The notes under the pieces are model-generated. The model worked only from the letters and a program-made list of their open reading frames with translations. It was not told the DNA's origin and ran no database searches. Source: Siphonodentalium dalli (Eukaryota > Mollusca > Scaphopoda > Gadilida > Siphonodentaliidae). Taken from it: 64,000 nucleotides of DNA. The stretch spans positions 46,352,194-46,416,193 of the forward strand of contig CP136069.1 in NCBI GenBank assembly GCA_032622095.1. Direction: 5' to 3'. The translations under genes and the position numbers were made by a program. Shown here one piece after another: positions 23,031-35,785 of this stretch (positions are counted from its first letter, which is position 1; every line of letters starts with the position of its first letter).

Positions 23031-26000
23031 TAGTAGAGGCTCTTATGTCCATTTTTTGGCTCCCGTGTGCATTTTGTGAAGAAATATAGCCACTATGCTC
23101 TTGATGTTGCTTGATATCTCGGGCACCAGAAAACAAATGTTAGACACCTGGGGGTCGCGACTGGGTGGATTTATGACGTCATCAAGATGGCCGCCATCCA
23201 ACATTTCAGAGTAGGCACTGAATCAGTTTGATTAATAGCTAGTTGTTAATTTATGATACGAAATATAATATTTCTCTACTGTTGTGATACTATGATAACA
23301 AGCTTCACTTTGAAAGAAAAATTGACCACATTTAACTAAGATGGCCGCCAAAATGGCGACCGAAGTTCGGGGAAATGATGAATTTTCACACATGTCTCTT
23401 AAAACATTTACGGTTATTTGAAATCGGTAGCTAATAGCAACTTAATTTTAAATACGTTTGAATACCTAACCATTTGAACATGATAATATGTCATACTTTG
23501 GGTCCTATTCCTACAAAATATCGTCAAAATGTTAATTCATAAATATGCTATGAAATTTTACCAAATATCGATTTTGTAATTCGAGCCAGGTGTTAGCCAG
23601 AAAATAGCTGAATTTGATGACAAATATTTGCAACAGGTTTAAACATATAGATTGCCATATAATTACAACAAAAATAGTGCATCTGTATTCAAGATAGCGA
23701 CCAAAATGGTTGCCAAAATTGATAAATCACTAAAATTTGTCAAATGTTCTTTGATATCACTCCTAATGTGCGATTTAGTGAATATAGGTGAATATATTTG
23801 CTCCGTGTTGGCGTAATAACATGGAGATATGAAACAGTATGAATAGTTTGTGAACAATGGCTGTTCATACTCCAGAATTCGAGAGAATGAAACGACGAAA
23901 ATGAGATGAAATCATCAAAATGACAACAATGAACAATTTCAGAGTTGGCATTGAGTCTGGGAGGAAAATTTATATAGTGAAATTCGCGACCAATAATACC
24001 ATTGGATCACACTTCCTCTTGAGGGTGCAATTTGGACCTCAAAATACAAGATGGCTCCCAAAACGGCGCCGAAGTTCTAATAATTGATGATTTTTCACAC
24101 TCGCCTATTAAATTATTCACAGCGGTTTGAAATCGGTGGTTACTAGCAACCTTATTTTGAATAAATGATACTATATAAACATTCGACAACCATGATATGT
24201 TAGATTAACATATTATTATCCATATGAATCTAAATTCAGGATGGTGACTCAGATGGTTACCAAAATGGAGAAATCATCCAAATTTGCTAGTTTTCATTGA
24301 TAATGCTCCTAAGGTGGGTTTCAGTGACTACTGGTAAGCAGATTTGTTGACAAAAGTGCCAGGAATGCTGATACAATCTGATACAATATGAATATTTTGC
24401 GAACAGTAGCTGCTTATATCCGAGATTTCATGATAATGGAAACAGAAACCATGAAAAGTAGATAAATTCATCTGATGTTGACCTATTTGAAAATATCCAA
24501 ATCTGAATATATTCTGATTACATCCATCATTACATGTACATCGGATATGTCCTGATTGGGTGACTCGACTGGAGAAAAATCCCTACCTCGGCAATAAGGC
24601 TGTCGGTACTGAGCAATACTTTAATTACTACCCCTTGATATCGCCCCCCCCCCCTTATGGGGTTTGGATAAGAATTTTTCACTTGATTCCTGTATTGCTC
24701 ATGTAATGCCATCATACTAAGTCAATTCTACCGAAATTCAGCTGCTCACGGAAATTAATTAAATGTACATCACACAAAGCAGTACCCAAAACAGTAGCGG
24801 CATATAATGCGTTGACATTACATACATCTTCCATGTTAACAAGCGTAATAATTAGTGTATACTAAGTCCAAATATAAGAATAGAAGCTAATATTTGTGTG
24901 ATTCGTTCTTATTAATATACATGTACGAAAACGCAGGGTTTACTTTTGTGAAACTGAGAAAATTTAGAATTGCTCGTCCTTGAATAACATCTAGATCAAA
25001 TTGTGTGTGCATCAGGGGATTATATGACAGTAATTGCTTTGTCGCAGACCACCAAACGAGAGCGTGTTCAGATGTGAGCTATATGTGTCTTCTGCGAAGA
25101 AGAATCGCATTAGTGGATTTCTACCAGACCTCTGCTTATTACATGCGATATATAGCGACTAGAGATAAATTATGTTCAGGTTCGTACCAAAACTGAAACT
25201 GCTGTGGAGCTCTGGACAGCTCATAGGTCAACTCACTGACACCACACCCAAGATTTGCGAAAGCGTGATCAAACTAGGATAGAAAGATAGCCTCATATAA
25301 TGAGTTCAATTGGCATACATGTGTATTTGAGTTCCACAGAGATAGTTTTCTGGACATCGCATATACTGCAAATTCGTTCCGTGTATGATCCCCATCTTCC
25401 TGTGCAGAACTTATGCACTCATCAAGTTTATATTAGATACACCCATGTCATATTTGCACATGTGTTGTCGAAGTTTTTTCATGCTTGCGTTATGCGGTCT
25501 CATCAAAATATCATACAAGAAACATATTCACACCAAATTTTCTTTAAATGCCTGCATTTCTGTAATTGCATCGGCTATCGGCAATGTTCCAGATCAAATT
25601 GATAATAATTTCTCGCACCAATGCACAGTTCGACTTGGCTGTAGAGGCAATTCAACTCACCAACATGTTGAGGTACATGTATTATTATTGGGTGGAAAGT
25701 TTGTAGAATTCTTTCCAGATGTTTTTTGCAGGAACATTTGATATCCCACTACAATGAAATCAGGTCTGCAGAAAACTCAGGTCGTTAAACGTTGAAATCT
25801 TATACCTTCCTGAGCAATAGTCAATTTCAGTTATGGACTCTTCAAATAACTAACAATCCACAATCTTCTCTCAATTCAAGCATAACATTGTTATCTATTA
25901 CTTCCAACTTTTGCGCAGTATCTATATTCCAAACTTGTAATGGGCCCACTTGTGGATCCGACTATTATGGTTGTACGGTTTGCCAGCAAATTCTATAAAC

Positions 26001-28714
26001 TACATTTGTTCGATGGAAACAATTAAAGGATTTCGTTCGATATTGCGGGGTTTCTGCGATTCGAAGACCTTTACTTTCTGTGAACTAACAGTTGATGTAT
26101 AATGCTAATGAATGTCCCCATGTGGACGTTTTGTAAGAACTCTTAATAAACGTTCCATTAAATGATCTTGATACCCGTCACTGTTTTCATAACTTCGATG
26201 CACCACCATATGGCATGGACCAAAGATGAGCTTCTGGTGTTTCGATGAGGCATTTCACCACTAAATATCCAGGCACTAGGCATAGGCATTTTGATTTCAC
26301 GATATTTTTTCGTTGACAACCAGGAAGAAGTTGAGGAGCCGTTATTGTCACTTGCTGGACTCGACATGGAGAATGACAAATCTTAGGCAATTTTTGCCCG
26401 ATACTGATGTTTTGACATATTCTAAAATAAACTGACAAGCATTAACTCGGTTATATGCACAGTTCTGTTAGACTAAATCGGAGTGAATATGCAATGTATC
26501 TGCTATGAGATCAGCGGCCGTATTGAAATGTATTTATTAAATCTGTATTATGGACTCTCCATTCCCACAACCGAAGCAAACATTATATATGGAGTCTCTG
26601 ATATGCAGTCGGATAGTTTTGTGGTGAGCTCTGTTAGCTTGCGAGATGAGTTTGTAATTCAACTGTAGTTGCTGGTGTGAGTTGGTTGTAGATATACTAC
26701 CAGCAATGTGACCATCTATTGGACGAAGTAACAAGAGTGGTACATGTGCTGACTCACGTCTTGAGACGTGTGACAATGTCTCAACTATTCAAACGAATTT
26801 CGTGTGATGAAACACAGATATGCCAAAAACAAGAAACTGAACAATGCAATATCCCCTTATTGTATCTTATTAGCTGTTTCATAATTAGATACGAAATAGT
26901 GTTTGCACTAACATGTAATGCCTGTGTATTTCTAAGTTGAGCAATTATATTTCCCGGTGGCAGTATGATAGCAATGCAACTTCGACTTCGATGAAGTCAA
27001 TGTGTCCAAACGAAATAATATAGCCATCAAGTTGGATTTCTGTCTGTATTATGACTGCAGGGATTCTTTTGCGTTCAAGTACTCGTTATGCTCTCATAAT
27101 GATACAGTCCGGTTTGACTTCCTTCCCAGGAAACGGGCAGGATCGGTTAAATTATATTCGTCAATTTCATGTTAGGTTTCTAAGAGGCCATTCTGATATA
27201 TTCTCGATTATAAACAAACTATGTTTGGTCAAACATAGTCACAATATACCTTAACATGATAGTATCTAATTTAGATGGGGCGAATATATCCACCTCCTTT
27301 GCTAAATGCCGTTTGAGAACATAAACATTTGTCACATTTTATAACTGTGAAATTTGGCGGCCATTCTGGCGATCATCTTGGGTCAAATAGATCAATGTCG
27401 AGTGTAATTGAATGACACTAACGATATTTAAAACTGTGTACACTTTTGTTTATTTTATTATGCCTATTTCTGTCCAATGTGTATCTAGAACCTCGAGAAA
27501 CAAGTTTATTTGTGAAATTACATAGCGCATTATGGACAACAATTAGACACAAATTACAGCATAATGTGTTATCCAAAGTACTTGGTCTCATAACTGATCA
27601 AAACAAAGACAAGGCCTACTCGCCACAGTTCACAAATAACCGAAAATGATGTAAGGGGCATTTGTAACAATTCAACACATTTCTATATTTCGGTCGCCAT
27701 TTTGACAGCCATCTTGGTTTTTTATCAATCTTGTTCTTTCAAAAGGAAGCTTGGCGCAATTTTATCATTGCCGTAGAAATATTTTTCATTTTCTGTGTTA
27801 AATTTTCTTCCTCGCTTAGTGCCCATTCTGCAATTTTGTGTGGCTGACATGAAGATGATTTGACATAATTTTCGTGGTATAATTCTGTTGAATTCTCGGG
27901 TATAAGCCGCTATATGGTTAACCAAATTTACAAATTATTCCATAAGTCCATGGATTTCCGCGAAAAAGTAGCACATAGTCACATATATTTACTTTTCCCC
28001 AACACATGAGTGATATCAATAAAAATTGGACAGATTTTGGTGATTTCTCCATTTTGGCAGCCATCTTGGCCGCCATCTTAAACGAAAATGCACTATTTTC
28101 AGTGTAACTCTATGGCAATTTACATATTTAAAACATTTTTACATTATCTTCATCAAATTCAGTTATTTTCTGTTCAACTCTTGGCTAGAATCACATAATT
28201 GAATGTTGGTTAACTTTCATAGCACGTTTTTTAATTCACATTTTAAAGATAGCTGACACGAATGAGATCCGAAATATGACATATTATGTTGTAGAAATGG
28301 TTGGATACTAGAATTTATTCAAATGTAGGTCTTTATTCGTTACAAATTTCAAACATCGGTTAATGATTCAAGAGGAAAGTGTGAAAAATCATCAATTTTC
28401 CAAATTTCGGTCGCCATTTTGGCGGCCATCTTGGTTTATGGTGGCCACCTTTTCTGTCAAATGGAAGTATGGTATATTAGTTTCACGTCAGTGGTGAGAT
28501 AATCAAATTTCTATATTAAATTCACAAGTAGATATTAATCAAACTGACTCAGTGCATACTGTGAAATTGTGTATGGCGGCCATCTTGATGACGTCATAAA
28601 TCCACCCAGTCGCGACCCCAAGGTGTCTAACATTTGTTTTCTGGTGCCTGAGATTGGTATAGTCGCTATAATTCTTCACAAAGTGCACACGGGAGTACAT
28701 AAGAGCCTCTACTA
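23031..28714. mobile_element. Diverged giant foldback (FB2), 5.7 kb
   Basis: The left arm starts 'tagtagaggctcttatg' and the right arm ends with its complement at about 28714. 'aaacaaatgttagacacct' and 'gggtggatttatgacgtcat' on the left (23130-23190) pair with 'aggtgtctaacatttgtttt' and 'gatgacgtcataaatccacc' on the right (28592-28645). The arms hold several ~350-bp units, each with an 'aagatggcngccaaaatggc'-like core. Identity is clearly lower than in FB1. Spacer about 24500-27300. Confidence 0.7.
24500..27300. other. FB2 central spacer, unrecognised
   Basis: 2.8 kb of ordinary-looking, less repetitive sequence between the FB2 arms. Open frames up to 118 codons (25385-25741 plus strand; overlapping frames at 26158-26438 minus strand) have no motif I recognise. 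It could be the decayed internal part of the element. Confidence 0.35.
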
Positions 28715-29930
28715 TTGACCCCTGAACTGAAATTTTCCGTAACCGGTTCGTACAAAGATAATTGATAACGGCAATATTTAATAAATTATTTACCTTGTTT
28801 ATGTCAAACGTTCTTGATTATTATACATATATGTATGGCCAATTACTTATAGTATATTAGCCTGTGAATGAGCCAAAAAAATTGTGTCCTAAACCAAACA
28901 GATATCAGTATAATTATCAATTGCTTTGTCGATAAAACCTCGTGCGTCTTGTTTCTATTCTCGTAGGATGCCTTGATCCTGGTAATAAACATTCTGATTC
29001 ATTGTAGACGGGAGCTATTTATCTCGTCATCTAATGCCTTGTACTTCCCGTCGTCGTAACCGAGGAATTCCTGCGATGATAACATCTTTTCCTTCTCAGT
29101 AGCAACTTTACTTCGTTAATCCTTCACTTTGATGAGTTAATCGTAATCGCGCATTCCCGAGTACCAGTATCTTTAGTTTAGAACAACCCAATTGCGAACC
29201 CGTGTCGCGGCATGTGTACTGATGCCTGCATTCTTTTTAACCTTTCCAATGCTAAATGGTTTCTCCAATTCAGTTGTAAAAATATACATTGGCATGGTAT
29301 ATTATTCATTTGGAGGGGTGTTCATGTAATAAAAGCAGACGATAGACAGAAAAACAGATAACACAAGAGCAGAATGATTCACAGTCAAAAGTCATTGATG
29401 GGAAATGTTCAGATAATAAGTTCAACAAACAATTGAAAAGTTGTCGGTGAAACTTCACCCGCCAGAAACACGATTCAGTTCCCTTCCTTGAATATATAGT
29501 ATTGCCAATTTTTGGACTTTTAAATTGTCTGAGTTTTCATTAGTTTTGTTCATTCGGATTTTTATCAGAGAACTTTCCCATTCTAAAACATTATGTCTAA
29601 TAATTACATATACCATTCAATTATTCGGGTAATTTTTGTATATATCATTTCCCACACACTGCATGTGTTCGTTAAGTAATGGTCAGAAACACACGATTGT
29701 CAAATATATTCGCATTGTTTAATACTGCGACATAAATTACATGATTGTGCTATTCACTGGTGGTCCCAAAAGCGCCGTCAACCGTGTATAGTTACGCTAA
29801 TCACGTCGATCGAGTTATGTCATGCGTCGAGCAGTGTTTCCATGTGGCTCTATATGAAGCTAATGCAATTTTCAAGTTTTAATTGACAATAAACGCGTCT
29901 TATATTATTAAATTGTTCACATCCTCTCAG
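28715..29930. other. Intergenic stretch, nothing recognised
   Basis: AT-rich unique-looking sequence between FB2 and the next repeat cluster. No open frame of note, no obvious repeats or hairpins. Confidence 0.4.
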
Positions 29931-30049
29931 CGCTTCCCTTGCCATAGAAAAAGTTCACATATCCAAACTACACTATCGATAGAGTTCCCTCCCTTGGCAC
30001 AGCCAGAAAACACACCCGAACTACACGATAGAGTTATATCCCTTGCCAC
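29930..30049 (+). repeat. ~50-bp minisatellite, left remnant
   Basis: Degenerate units of 'cacacccgaactacacgata' plus 'gagttccctcccttg' type. The same units resume at 31862-31980 after the composite element, and a further piece sits at about 32980-33012. The composite inserted into this array. Confidence 0.7.
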
Positions 30050-30053
30050 AGAA

Positions 30054-31857
30054 GGTTACACTGGTGTAAATGTTTTCCATAGGCCTCAGTGCTAACGTTT
30101 TAGCGCATAGTGTTGGCAATATAAATGTTGGGTCCAAAATTTTCTTTAAATCTGAAAAATTGACATTTTGGGAAACTTTTTACACAAAAAAATCATGTCT
30201 GTCTAGCAGGGAATTCGCCTTTAAATCTTATGTTTTCGTAACTAGTGTCAGAATCGCATAAAAAAATACAGTCATATTTTAGACCACACCAAAAAATTCA
30301 AACTCCACTACAAAGGGTTAATTCCTGTGCCAATGGTTATTTTACCTATGGGAAATCATAGGGAAGAGGTGTGATGATTTTTTTATGTGAAAAGCACACA
30401 AGGCTATTGACCAATCAGGGCCCAGTGTCTATTTTATTATCTCCTATATATTCCTCCCGCATCCGCCAGATGTCGCTCGGAACCTTATTTACACCAGTGT
30501 AACCTAAAGCGATAGCCCGCTTTTTCGCGGAATAATTGTAACTCCCTACATTTCTTCAGAATTGCCCATCAATGGAAAAAATGTGTTCAAAAACAATATC
30601 ACTTCTGTGGTTCTTTATTTATCACACACAATTTAACCCCACCCCCTTTAACAAATTATTCATCAAAAAAGCACAATTTTCCACCACCAGTCATGTTCAA
30701 GCCCCATTTTCACTCAGTTTTAGGGGTCTGGTGTTGCAAACTTGGATCAGCTATGGAAGACTGTACAATATTCTTTCCATGAGAGAACTTCTGGTGATGT
30801 GAGGTCATTGAGTCCAGATCTGATCAGCTGAGCATCAAGCGCATGACTTTATCAGCACATTGAAGAATAAAATATGACATTTTCAGGTCTCCAAGGGTGA
30901 TCCAAGATAACTGGATGTGGGTGTATATTGAATTAGTTGAATAAAGATATGCTCTCCTTGAATTGCTGAATCATTTTCTTAAATGTGTCCAAGTTTTAGT
31001 GCTATTAACCTTCAAATGACCATACCCACCAATGGAAATGACACACTTTTATGATATATATCTGTATATCACTGGCTATAAAATCCAAAATACTTGTTAG
31101 ATTAGGTTCTTATAACAATTGATATATGTGTCGTTGACATGCTCATGTTATGGGTCATTTGCATTATCATATGACTATTACAACCTTGAACAAATTTGAA
31201 AATACCTTGAAAAATTGGCATTTTTTATGAAAAATCTTACTATTTTTTTGGCTGATGTAAGTGAAATAAGACATCAGCAGCAAGAATAGCCACACCAAGC
31301 ATGAGGTATTCATTGGACTGAAAGACCAGGCTCTGTAAAATGCATTAAAATGCTTTAAAGTGACTCCCAGGAATCAAAAATGATAAAAAGCTATATTTTC
31401 CCTTTAGGTTACACTGGTGTAAATGTTTTCCATAGGCCTCAGTGCTAACGTTTTAGCGCATAGTGTTGGCAATATAAATGTTGGGTCCAAAATTTTCTTT
31501 AAATCTGAAAAATTGACATTTTGGGAAACTTTTTACACAAAAAAATCATGTCTGTCTAGCAGGGAATTCGCCTTTAAATCTTATGTTTTCGTAACTAGTG
31601 TCAGAATCGCATACAAAAATACAGTCATATTTTAGACCACACCAAAAAATTCAAACTCCACTACAAAGGGTTAATTCCTGTGCCAATGGTTATTTTACCT
31701 ATGGGAAATCATAGGGAAGAGGTGTGATGATTTTTTTATGTGAAAAGCACACAAGGCTATTGACCAATCAGGGCCCAGTGTCTATTTTATTCTCTCCTAT
31801 ATATTCCTCCCGCATCCGCCAGATGTCGCTCGGAACCTTATTTACACCAGTGTAACC
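30054..31857. mobile_element. Composite element with 451-bp direct terminal repeats
   Basis: Two 451-bp copies (30054-30504 and 31407-31857) in direct orientation differ at only a few positions. They enclose 902 bp of unrelated sequence. Each copy has a perfect 18-bp inverted repeat at its own ends: 'ggttacactggtgtaaat' and its complement. The whole is flanked by 'agaa' at 30050-30053 and 31858-31861, a plausible 4-bp target duplication. It could be a terminal-repeat retrotransposon in miniature, but LTRs normally start TG and end CA. It could instead be two MITEs acting as a composite. No coding capacity in the interior. Confidence 0.75.
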
Positions 31858-31861
31858 AGAA

Positions 31862-31980
31862 AGGGAACACACACCCAAACTACACTATCGATAGAGTTCT
31901 CTCCCTTGTCATAACCAGTGAACACACCCAAACTCCACGACCGTGTTCTCTCCCTCATCACTGCCATGGAAACATACCAT
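31862..31980 (+). repeat. ~50-bp minisatellite, right remnant
   Basis: Continuation of the array at 29930-30049: 'cacacccaaactacactatc', 'gatagagttctctccc' and a second degenerate unit. Ends in 'atggaaacataccatgacatg'-like unique sequence. Confidence 0.65.
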
Positions 31981-32106
31981 GACATGTCTGTCAGTATTTC
32001 TTACCTTTCTCTTATTGTATGGTTATTTAGGGTGTTAGGGTGTGCGCTATATGATGATCACACGACGGAGAATTTAGTATTCTTTTATTGAACAAATAAC
32101 GAAATT

Positions 32107-32215
32107 CAACCCTCAAGGGACCCCACTATACTGACCGTGTCATCAATGTGGCGTGCATCACGATGTACGCCAAGTTGGTGACACGGTCAGTATAGTGGGG
32201 TCCCTTGGGGTTGAA
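32107..32215. repeat. Hairpin MITE-like sequence, ~108 bp
   Basis: 'ttcaaccctcaagggacccc' at 32107 pairs with 'ggggtcccttggggttgaa' ending near 32215. Stems are about 40 bp, loop about 30 bp. No coding content. Confidence 0.8.
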
Positions 32216-32505
32216 TAGTTAAATTTTTAGTGACAAAAAGACAGAAACTTTAACGATATGTTGCTTAGTTATAGGGAAACTTTTGGAGGGGATGCCCGGG
32301 TGGGGGGAGTCCTTCTCGGATAAAATAAGGTTTCCATGCAACGGAATCAAATATTTGGAAACAAGTTAGAAAGGCAACTGTTGAGAACAGAACTATGCAA
32401 TGAGCCTTGTGTTTGAAGAAATGTTAACTCATAGTGCAATCAATGGTCTATCAAACGGACAAAGTCACTATGACAACTATAGGGTCAATTTCAATTACTA
32501 AGAGT

Positions 32506-32582
32506 GGGCGCACACGATCCCGATTATCCCCGATTAATCCGGCTGCGTGATAATTCGTGGACAATCGGGACCGTGTGCGCCA
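32506..32582. repeat. Short palindrome related to the next element
   Basis: 'ggcgcacacgatcccgatta' folds onto 'acaatcgggaccgtgtgcgc' within 77 bp. The same words form the ends of the 32630-34819 element. The sequence that follows (32583-32630) also resembles 34095-34160 inverted. Confidence 0.7.
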
Positions 32583-32646
32583 AACAATCGAGCCGTTTTT
32601 GTCGATCCTATTTAATCGGACTGATCAAACTTAGTGTCGGAGCACA

Positions 32647-33012
32647 TAACATAACATAACATTTTTATTGACAAAATACACCCACGCGGGGCAGTTGTCA
32701 TAATACAGATAATTTAAACACAAGTCAAGACAATTTCATACAAATATACATATAATATAACATGTATTTGTAACTCAACACGATCTTCTCAATTATTTGC
32801 GGGAAACTGCCGAATCATGTTACATATCAGATTGCAAATGCTCGGGTTTTCAGCCTTCATGAGGAATATAAACTTTTCTTTTTCATCAAAGTTTACGAAA
32901 ATTGGTTGGTGAAATCCTATTTCAGTGAAAAATCTGTTCCGCAAATAGTTATGTTTTTCACATCTCATTTATAATAGAGTTCCCTCCCTTGCCACAGCCA
33001 GGGAACACACCC
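32647..33012 (-). mobile_element. Insertion in FB5: LINE-like 3' end plus minisatellite scrap
   Basis: Starts with 'taacataacataacattttt', read on the minus strand as a body ending in an (ATGTT)n tail next to an 'aataaaa' signal: the usual look of a LINE 3' end with microsatellite tail. The far end (about 32980-33012) carries the 'gagttccctcccttg' minisatellite unit seen at 29.9 and 31.9 kb. The partner arm lacks all of it. Confidence 0.5.
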
Positions 33013-33336
33013 AAACACTCCCGATTGTACCCGGTTAAATCCGGCTGCTGGATAAATCGGGCCCGATAAAAAAAGGGGGGGGGGTCAGCGCACACGAGTC
33101 GGATTTTCACTCCGGTCAAATATATAATCATTATCATGCTATGGTCACTTTAGTCTATATAGCCAATGGTGTGGTCAGCCTATATCTAGCCAGTTATATA
33201 CTATACATGTAGCTAGTCATTGTGGTTTTTCTTAATATGTATTTCAAAATATTAATATTTATTAATAATTAATTAAATAATATAATTAATATATTGAGGT
33301 CACGAGCAATAGCCGTAAATTGGCGTAATAGACCTT

Positions 33337-33854
33337 TATGGAATCCTATTAGGGCCACTTCCTAATGGCGCTTTCGGCGCGGGCCGACAGCGACAAAAAG
33401 TGCGCCATTAGTAACGCGCCGAAAGCGACAAAAAGTGCGCCGAAACACACCCTAATGGCGCACTTTTTGTCGCTTCCGGCGCTCGCCATTAGGGAGTGGA
33501 CCTAATAGTATGCCTAATGGCGCGTTCGGCGCGCGCCGAAAGCGACAAAAAGTGCGCCATTAGTAACGCGCCGAAAGCGACAATATGTGCTCCGTTACGG
33601 CGCACATTTTGCCGCTTTCGGCGCGCCGAAACATGCGCTAATATCGCACATTTTGTCGCTTTCGGCGCGCGCGCCATAAGCGCCGAAAGCGACAAAAATT
33701 GCGGCGAAAGCGACAAATAATGCGCCGTAACGGTGCATATTTTGTCGCTTTCGGCGCTTTCGTCGCTTTCGGCGCGTTACTAATGGCGCACTTGTTGTCG
33801 CTTTCGGCGCGCGCCGAAAGCGCCATTAGGAAGTGGCCCTAATAGGATTCCATA
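33337..33854. mobile_element. 518-bp palindromic MITE with 3-bp target duplication
   Basis: Begins 'tatggaatcctattagggcc' and ends with its complement. It is flanked by 'ctt' at 33334-33336 and 33855-33857. The uninterrupted partner arm reads 'agacctttccacagc' (complement of 34478-34492), confirming the insertion point. The whole interior is built from inverted 'gcgccgaaagcgacaaaaag' words, so it is C/G-rich and almost wholly self-complementary. A 3-bp duplication fits PIF/Harbinger or CACTA-type transposition, but 'ctt' is atypical for Harbinger. The 62-75-codon frames inside are repeat readings. Confidence 0.8.
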
Positions 33855-34819
33855 CTTTCCACAGCTGTCGCACGCTTGTTGCGATTAGTATACAGGCACT
33901 CATTTTCTGCCTACAGGTCTGTGTGTACCAGCCGTTGTTCCTTGTCAGCCGACCAGCATTCTTGACTTAAATTTCGAATAGCGGTTGCGCTAACTATTCC
34001 GACATATTGAATGTGGTTTTGGCCATATGACGATCGGTCATGTGACAAGCAAAACAAGCGCGTTGCCATCGGCACGAGACGGATTCTCCTGATGAAATCA
34101 AACCCAGTTTGATCCGTCCGATTAAATCGGATCCGACAAAATCGGCTCGATTGTTAGGAGCACACGGTCCCGATTGTCCCCGAATTATCCTGCAGCCGGA
34201 TTAATCTGGTACAACGTGGATAGCGTGCGTCGACACTTCGTTTGATTTTATCGGGAGAATCCGGCTCGTGACGATGGCAACGCGCTTGTTTTTCTTGTCA
34301 CATGACCGATCGTCACATGACCAAAACTTCATTCAAAATGTCGGAATAGTTAGCGGCGACCGCTATTCGAAATTAAAGTCTAGAATTCTGGTCGATGGAC
34401 AAGGAACAACGGATGGTTGACCTGTGGGCAGAAAATGAGTGTCTGTGTATTTTTAATCGCAACAAGAGGGCGGCCGCTGTGGAAAGGTCTCTTACGCCAA
34501 TTTACGGATATTGCTCGTGACCTCAATATATTATTAATATTAATTAATTTATTACTAATAAATATTTAGAAATACATATTAATATAAACCACCATGACTA
34601 GATATAGTTACTGGCTAGATAGGTTGACCACACCAGTTGGCTATATATTCTAAAGCATGATTATATGACTGGAGTGAAAATTTCCATGATTATATGAACG
34701 GAGTTAAAATCGGAAATTCTGACTCGTGTGCGCTGACCCCCCGATTTTATCGGGCCAGATTTATCCAGCAGCCGGATTTAGCCGGGTAGATGATCGGGAC
34801 CGTGTGCGCCGACACTAAG

Positions 34820-35040
34820 GCCAAGGTCATTGAAAATGAAAGTGTCAATGACACTGCATTTCAACTTTGGGAGGCGTTAATTATTGTAAGCTGAGCACTC
34901 AATAGAATGATAACGAAAACAGAAAGTCAAAACGTTTTAGAAAATTGATAGTGTTATGTAAATGATCCTATGTTCATTTCAATCATTTCTCCAACCCATG
35001 AATGCCTTTGAAATAGCTTTTCCATAAACAAAAATGAAGA
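34820..35040. other. Short spacer, nothing recognised
   Basis: AT-rich sequence leading into the LINE remnant; the LINE may begin here but is too decayed to read. Confidence 0.35.
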
Positions 35041-35169
35041 TAGACAATATGAAGATAGCACGGATAATCCCTCTTTCCAAATCAGGAGATCCAAAAACTA
35101 TTAGAAAACTATCGCCCAATTAGTATATTTCCTAATTTTTCCACAAAAAAAGTTTGAAAACAAACGTCG

Positions 35170-35695
35170 GTTTAAAGATACGGGCGGCGTTGGCGGTGGG
35201 TATGCTGTTAAAATATTCACCTCCGTCAAAATCCGCCATAAACAGAAAGAATAGAAAAATATAGACAGACTTTATTCTTATACCATTCAGAAATATGGCA
35301 TAAACAGTATGTTATTGTCATTTTTCCCCCCATTGTTATGTAAACAAAAGCAAAAAACGTTACGTTTCCTGGCTTTTGTTTAGATCCGGATATGGTAATA
35401 TAAAGAGCGTTATTTGTTACTGTTATGGAATAAATAAAGAGCGTTTATATCATTTGTGTGTGATTAACCAATAGAATTGCGCTATGTTATGTAAACATAA
35501 GCACAAATTCTGTAACACGAGCAAGCTCTTGTTTATGTACACCATCGTACGTCTTGACGACAATATACTATTTACGCGCTGATTATGTTTGGCATATGAA
35601 CAAAACTATATATATTTTAATATTCCTACTGTTGAAGGCGATTTGAACAAATATGAATATTTCTGCAACGAACGCCGCCCGTGCCTTTAAGACTT
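35170..35695. mobile_element. TTAA-flanked MITE inside the LINE remnant
   Basis: Left end 'ttaaagatacgggcggcgtt' and right end (complement of 'ttaaaggcacgggcggcgtt') form TIRs next to TTAA on both sides, as with piggyBac-type insertion. Removing it rejoins reverse transcriptase text. The interior has poly-T tracts and two 'aaagagcgtt' words. No transposase. Confidence 0.65.
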
Positions 35696-35785
35696 TTGTC
35701 AAGTTTCTTAACAAATATGATGCTTTCTATCATGATCAATATGGCTTCCACAAAGAGCACTCCACAATTCAATCGATACCGAGGA

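Larger units (their letters stand above)
32630..34819. mobile_element. Palindromic element (FB5) with two nested insertions
   Basis: Ends 'cttagtgtcgg' (32630) and 'ccgacactaag' (34819) are inverted. Arms pair through 'aaatccggctgctggataaa', 'agcaatagccgtaaattggc', 'ctgtgtgtaccagccgttgt' and 'cgatcggtcatgtgacaag' towards a centre near 34180. The left arm is interrupted twice: about 32647-33012 (LINE-type 3' end plus minisatellite fragment) and 33337-33854 (palindromic MITE). No coding sequence accepted. Confidence 0.75.

Noticed and set aside
25300-26438. Frames up to 118 codons in the FB2 spacer
   Set aside because: Overlapping in several frames and on both strands with no recognisable domain; kept only as unexplained spacer.
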